A stretch of 53,153 nt of DNA. Source: Paracoccus sp. (in: a-proteobacteria). Its GTDB lineage: Bacteria > Pseudomonadota > Alphaproteobacteria > Rhodobacterales > Rhodobacteraceae. Shown piece by piece: positions 51,761 to 53,153 of the stretch. The DNA lies in assembly GCA_030538425.1 (NCBI GenBank), contig JAUNTZ010000011.1:15722-68874 (forward strand), given 5' to 3'. The stretch's first letter is position 1. Every line of letters starts with the position of its first letter. The notes below the pieces were generated by a model, which was given only the letters and a program-made list of their open reading frames with translations, had not been told where the DNA came from and searched no databases. Position numbers and translations under genes: made by a program.

Positions 51761-52414
51761 ATGACCCATCCTTCCCCGCAAGCGGTTGCCCTGCCCCTCA
51801 CCACGCGCCCCGCGACTTGCCTTGCCGCGCTGATGGCCGCGACGATGCTGTTCGCGGGCGCCGGTCATGCTCAGGACGCCCCCGCCGATCTCCTCCCGCA
51901 GCCCGGCGAGGTCGAGGCGGAACCGCATGAGGACGCTCTTCCCACCGAAGAACTGCTGGATGCCGCTGCCGAAACCGCCCGCCCGATGACCGCGCAGATC
52001 ACCGGTCCCGACGGCGCGGCTTTGGGTGAGGTGACCATTCTCGATACGGTGTCGGGCATGGCCCATGTGATGATCTCGCTTTCCGGTCTGCCCGAGGGGC
52101 GTCTGGGCGTGCATATCCACGAAACCGGCGCCTGTAAGCCCGATTTCGCCGCTGCAGGTGGCCATCTGGCCGGTGACCGTGCCCATGGCATCAACCATCC
52201 CGACGGCCCGCATCCGGGCGATATGCCCAATATCCACGTTCCCGAAAGTGGCGCAATCACGGTGGAATATTTCCTGCCCTATCTGACGCCCGAGCTTCTG
52301 GATGATGAGGACGGCTCGGCCTTCATCATCCACGAACATGCCGATGATTATGCCAGCCAGCCCACCGGCGAGGCAGGCGGTCGCATCGGCTGCGGCGTGT
52401 TCACGCATCAGTAA
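51761..52414 (+). CDS. sodC: Periplasmic Cu/Zn superoxide dismutase
   Basis: Protein of 217 residues with a signal peptide (TCLAALMAATMLFAGAGHA) and an acidic linker (PGEVEAEPHEDALPTEELL) before the SOD domain at ~75-217. Metal ligands visible: GVHIHETGAC (two His), GGH and GPHPGDMPNIHV (Zn site with Asp), and FIIHEHADDYASQPTGEAGG (Cu His). Disulfide Cys in GAC and GCGVF. It converts superoxide to H2O2 and O2 in the periplasm. The acidic linker is longer than in typical sodC. Confidence 0.92.
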   Translation: MTHPSPQAVALPLTTRPATCLAALMAATMLFAGAGHAQDAPADLLPQPGEVEAEPHEDALPTEELLDAAAETARPMTAQITGPDGAALGEVTILDTVSGMAHVMISLSGLPEGRLGVHIHETGACKPDFAAAGGHLAGDRAHGINHPDGPHPGDMPNIHVPESGAITVEYFLPYLTPELLDDEDGSAFIIHEHADDYASQPTGEAGGRIGCGVFTHQ

Positions 52415-52482
52415 AGGCAGGGGCACAATTTCGCGCCCTCTTCCCCTTGTCTCTCGCGGGCGCAGTGCCCACATTGGGCGCG

Positions 52483-52497
52483 GAACGAACGGGGAAT
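52483..52497. promoter_or_regulatory. Possible LexA box upstream of uvrB
   Basis: GAAC-N7-GAAT (52483-52497), 13 bp before the uvrB ATG. The Rhodobacter-type LexA operator is GTTC-N7-GTTC, whose reverse complement is GAAC-N7-GAAC, so seven of eight defined bases match. uvrB is a common SOS gene. Inference. Confidence 0.4.
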
Positions 52498-52510
52498 ATC
52501 GGGCAGGATC

Positions 52511-53153
52511 ATGGGCCATAACAACACCAACGCGCCGGTGGCGCGCTTTGCCGAAGTCACGCGGCCCAAGCTCGAAGGCGGGCGGCGCTTTGTCATGCAT
52601 TCCGATTTCGCGCCTGCGGGCGACCAGCCGCAGGCCATTGCCGAACTTGCCCAAGGCGTGACCGCAGGCGAACGCGATCAGGTTCTGCTGGGCGCGACCG
52701 GCACCGGCAAGACCTTTACCATGGCCAAGGTGATCGAGGAAACGCAGCGCCCGGCGATCATTCTGGCCCCGAACAAGACGCTGGCGGCGCAATTATATGG
52801 CGAATTCAAGGGGTTTTTCCCCGATAACGCCGTGGAGTATTTCGTCAGCTATTATGACTATTACCAGCCCGAAGCCTATGTGGCGCGGTCGGACACCTAT
52901 ATCGAGAAGGAATCGCAGATCAACGAGGCCATCGACCGGATGCGCCATTCGGCCACGCGGGCGCTTCTGGAACGCGATGACGTGATTATCGTGGCCTCGG
53001 TGTCCTGCATTTACGGTATCGGCTCGGTCGAGACCTATTCCGCCATGTCGCAGGATATGGCGGTCGGTCAGATGTATGACCAACGCGAGTTCATTGGTCA
53101 GCTTGTCGCCCAGCAATATCGCCGCCTCGACGCCAGTTTTCAGCGCGGCGGCT
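52511..53153 (+). CDS. uvrB: Excinuclease ABC subunit B UvrB (partial, 3' end outside)
   Basis: Damage-recognition helicase-like subunit of nucleotide excision repair; the first 214 codons are visible. Seen: [40 protein letters not shown] (Walker A), [20 protein letters not shown], the UvrB-specific β-hairpin [20 protein letters not shown] and [15 protein letters not shown]. The window ends within the next codons. Confidence 0.96.
   Translation, partial: MGHNNTNAPVARFAEVTRPKLEGGRRFVMHSDFAPAGDQPQAIAELAQGVTAGERDQVLLGATGTGKTFTMAKVIEETQRPAIILAPNKTLAAQLYGEFKGFFPDNAVEYFVSYYDYYQPEAYVARSDTYIEKESQINEAIDRMRHSATRALLERDDVIIVASVSCIYGIGSVETYSAMSQDMAVGQMYDQREFIGQLVAQQYRRLDASFQRGG

Overview
The window is a high-G+C stretch of chromosome from an alphaproteobacterium, most likely a member of the Rhodobacteraceae/Paracoccaceae (Rhodobacter/Paracoccus type). 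This rests on gene content (NDUFS4-like complex I accessory protein, UPF0262 and DUF2948 proteins, a zwf-pgl-pgi/edd Entner-Doudoroff set, the murA-DUF2948-hisD gene order) and on protein style. Nearly all of it is ordinary core genome. I see no insertion sequence, prophage, CRISPR array, integrase or replication origin.

Layout. 1-2.2 kb: molybdate ABC transporter modABC (minus strand, modC cut by the window edge). 2.3-9.6 kb: a DUF1127 protein, rsmE, ubiA, a large OmpA-type envelope protein with a small membrane coiled-coil partner, an aromatic/aspartate aminotransferase overlapping a mercaptopyruvate sulfurtransferase, and smpB. 9.7-12.8 kb: formate-tetrahydrofolate ligase (fhs), followed by about 1.4 kb of gene-poor DNA. 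12.8-17.6 kb: ccdA and a SoxW-like thioredoxin, a lytic transglycosylase lipoprotein, gatB and a DUF4177 protein. 17.8-21.1 kb: an lpxD - acyl carrier protein - ketoacyl synthase - TetR operon. 21.2-24.6 kb: L,D-transpeptidase divergent from a YcbK-like (DUF882) murein hydrolase, then a FrnE-like oxidoreductase. 24.6-31.6 kb: acyl-CoA synthetase, cold-shock protein, thrS, a glycosyltransferase, a monooxygenase-acetyltransferase fusion and an MFS exporter. 31.6-39.4 kb: pgi, pgl, zwf and edd, with a PIN-domain gene and an RlmI-type methyltransferase between zwf and edd. 39.5-46.1 kb: a soluble chemoreceptor and the probable operon murA-DUF2948-GNAT-hisD-UPF0262-phosphatase. 46.2-53.2 kb: tRNA-Thr, a SulP transporter with a persulfide-dioxygenase-like hydrolase, an MprF-like flippase lacking its synthase half, tRNA-Arg, GNAT, NDUFS4-like, sodC and the start of uvrB.

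The most unusual structure is not a protein system but a repeat pattern that I call '3'-end echoes'. Downstream of fhs lie four degenerate tandem copies, spaced about 260-290 bp, of the last ~50 codons of fhs plus its downstream spacer. Downstream of the unrelated RlmI-type methyltransferase gene lie two copies of exactly its last 16 codons (stop included), spaced 121 and 124 bp. There the spacer is a dispersed intergenic element that also occurs near 12.7 kb and 23.9 kb. Both arrays start at the stop codon and run away from the gene. Whether this is decayed tandem duplication or a process specific to gene ends in this lineage cannot be decided from one window.

Functional links. Central metabolism is represented by zwf, pgl, pgi and edd, which feed glucose 6-phosphate into the Entner-Doudoroff route; zwf has a hairpin over its ribosome-binding site and edd has a LacI-type operator-like palindrome. 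Several genes serve the envelope: modABC, OmpA-type, lytic transglycosylase, lpxD/ACP/KAS, L,D-transpeptidase, DUF882, murA and the flippase.
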